A stretch of DNA of 64,000 nt, from positions 434,001-498,000 of the forward strand of contig NZ_CABPSQ010000001.1 in NCBI RefSeq assembly GCF_902459775.1. Reading direction: 5' to 3'. Shown in pieces: positions 62,935-64,000 of this stretch; the first letter of the stretch is position 1; the number at the start of each line of letters is the position of its first letter. Origin of the DNA: Pandoraea captiosa. Lineage in GTDB: Bacteria > Pseudomonadota > Gammaproteobacteria > Burkholderiales > Burkholderiaceae. The position numbers were made by a program, and so were the translations under genes. Below the pieces are notes generated by a model. The model had not been told where the DNA came from, did no database searches, and was given only the letters and a program-made list of their open reading frames with translations.

Positions 62935-63135
62935 ATGCAAGCAAATCGAGCACGCCATGGTGGGCGCCCGCGCCGTGTGTCCCGGCAAAAGGGCGTAACT
63001 GCCCTTGAGTACGGCATTCTGGCGGCCATCGTGGCGGTCGTCATCGGCGGCACGGTTTATACCAATCTGAGCGACGCATTGACGAGCGCATTCGCTTCGA
63101 TGACGTCGGCAGTCAGTTCTGCGATTTCGCACTGA
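62935..63135 (+). CDS. flp: Flp-type pilin 2
   Basis: A 66-residue second pilin. The cleavage site is RQKG|VTALEYG, followed by ILAAIVAVVIGGTVYTNL and a C-terminal LTSAFASMTSAVSSAISH. The leader is unusually basic (MQANRARHGGRPRRVSRQKG) compared with pilin 1. CCAGGAAGCG precedes the ATG at 62935. Tandem pilin genes are frequent in tad loci; one may be a minor pilin. Confidence 0.93.
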   Translation: MQANRARHGGRPRRVSRQKGVTALEYGILAAIVAVVIGGTVYTNLSDALTSAFASMTSAVSSAISH

Positions 63136-63201
63136 ACCCGCGTTACGGCGTCGGCGGGGTAACGCGCCTCCACCGCAACGCTTTTTGAAGCGAGACGCGC
63201 T

Positions 63202-63681
63202 GTGCTGATATTGCTGTGGCTGTTGTGTGTGCCGATCGTGATGACCGATCTGATCGCGCGGCGCATCCCGAACGTGTGGCTGTTATGTGTCGCTGCGCCG
63301 AGTGTCGTGTGGATTGGCTGGCAGGCGTGGCAAACGGGACCGCAGGTGCTGTGGGTTCACGGGTTGGGCGCGGTGATCGGTTTGCTCGTACTGCTGCCTT
63401 TCTGGTGGCGGGGTGTGATGGCTGCCGGAGACGTCAAGCTTTTCGCCGTCATCGGATTGGTCGCCGGGTATCCGGTGCTGTTGCCGGTGTGGTGTCTGGC
63501 CAGTGTCGCAGCGGGTGTGCATGCGCTCGTCTTGCTGACCGGCCGGCTGAAGGGGTTGACGCGGTGGCGCGAGCCTCTGGCGCAATCGCATGCGTGGCAA
63601 CGAATTTTGCAGTGGCGCGCGGGACGCGTCGGATTGCCCTACGGGGCCTATCTGGCGGCCGCAGCGCTCGTTGTGAGGTGA
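63202..63681 (+). CDS. cpaA: Prepilin peptidase of the Tad locus (A24 family)
   Basis: A 159-residue aspartyl protease of the TadV/CpaA type. The two catalytic aspartates are in MTDLIARRIPN (about residue 15) and GDVKLFAVIG (about residue 77). About four to five membrane segments. It cleaves the Flp prepilins at the G|VTALEYG site. The start is a GTG at 63202. It follows pilin 2 by 67 bases, so the three genes are probably one operon. Confidence 0.92.
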   Translation: MLILLWLLCVPIVMTDLIARRIPNVWLLCVAAPSVVWIGWQAWQTGPQVLWVHGLGAVIGLLVLLPFWWRGVMAAGDVKLFAVIGLVAGYPVLLPVWCLASVAAGVHALVLLTGRLKGLTRWREPLAQSHAWQRILQWRAGRVGLPYGAYLAAAALVVR

Positions 63682-63863
63682 GCGCCATTCGGGGCGGGGA
63701 ATGCCGGGTCCCGAAGTCGCAAGCCTTGGCGCGGATGCTGTGACGAGTGCTGCCGCAGGCAGTGCCGTAATAATGGGAGGCGCGGGCGACGCCGCGCAAA
63801 TTGGCAGGTTCACGCGTCGCCAGACACGGCCGAAAAGCGCCGTGCGCGACGGGGGGTATCGTC

Positions 63864-64000
63864 ATGAAACGGTCTGGGGCACAGGCAAGGGTGAGGTGGC
63901 AGGACGTACGCGCGGGTCGGATGCGCGGCGTCGCTGCACTGGAATTCATGCTGATCCTCCTGATCCTGCTGCCTGCCTTCTACGTCGCCGTTGCATTCTC
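63864..64000 (+). CDS. TadE-like pseudopilin, N-terminal part (runs off window)
   Basis: The frame starts at ATG 63864 with GGGGGG upstream and continues past the right edge. The visible part is a basic leader followed by GVAALEFMLILLILLPAFYV, which is the TadE-type pseudopilin segment with the predicted cleavage site before VAALEF. It probably acts in Tad pilus assembly. About 180 bases separate it from the peptidase gene, and I see no gene in them. Confidence 0.8.
   Translation, partial: MKRSGAQARVRWQDVRAGRMRGVAALEFMLILLILLPAFYVAVAF

Noticed and set aside
62796-63008. 70-residue plus-strand frame between the two Flp pilins
   Set aside because: Overlaps the second pilin in another frame and shows no family features.

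Overview
The window looks like the chromosome of a high-GC betaproteobacterium of the Burkholderiaceae, and the gene set fits Pandoraea or a close relative. This genus-level call is an inference from gene content and style: an odhA-odhB-lpdA operon followed by zapE, an E. coli-type gshA, a betaproteobacterial CysI followed by a DUF934 protein, and glycine-rich 'collagen-like' lipoproteins. No database search was possible. I see no phage, insertion sequence, CRISPR array or rRNA. One tRNA (Pro, GGG) is present.

Layout. (1) 1-5 kb: two diguanylate cyclases, a small S4 RNA-binding protein, a TMEM175-type channel and a flavin reductase, all on the minus strand. A likely 39-codon mini-gene with its own terminator follows. 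(2) 5.3-7.8 kb: a DUF72 protein, an OsmC-like peroxidase and an IclR-type repressor. (3) 8.1-15.1 kb: a seven-gene catabolic operon divergent from the IclR gene. It encodes a polyamine-type ABC importer and a three-subunit flavin/iron-sulfur dehydrogenase of the opine oxidase / HcnABC / D-hydroxyproline dehydrogenase type. Two copies of a TATTCCGT palindrome in the divergent promoter are the probable operators. (4) 15.2-20.3 kb: signalling genes (BLUF photoreceptor, dCache-GGDEF cyclase, LuxR regulator), a DUF1275 membrane protein, a small secreted protein, and an 81-residue unknown protein behind a perfect SOS box. (5) 20.4-22.9 kb: sulfite reductase fused to an N-terminal DUF2849 domain, plus DUF934. 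(6) 23.3-27.1 kb: three small unknown proteins and three consecutive ferritin-like genes, the last of the YciF type.

(7) 27.4-30.8 kb: a large autotransporter; then a bidirectional terminator and tRNA-Pro. (8) 31-43.7 kb: acyl-CoA synthetase, TauE/SafE exporter, gshA, azlCD, penicillin-binding protein 1A, LysE exporter, a TPR protein, a chemotaxis receptor and a lipoprotein. (9) 44.3-51.3 kb: the complete 2-oxoglutarate dehydrogenase complex (E1, E2, E3) and zapE. (10) 51.3-55.4 kb: envelope and secreted unknowns (DUF2939, two tandem DUF2147 proteins) and a class 3 lipase without a signal peptide. (11) 55.7-61.5 kb: three paralogous glycine-rich lipoproteins interleaved with a MarR regulator. 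(12) 62.5-64 kb: the start of a Tad/Flp pilus locus (two Flp pilins, a prepilin peptidase, the beginning of a TadE-like protein).

The observations most worth following are the SOS-controlled small protein, the DUF2849-CysI fusion, the IclR-controlled amine dehydrogenase/transporter operon, the ferritin-like cluster, the lipoprotein/MarR/Flp surface region, and recurring 9-bp tandem repeats at gene edges.
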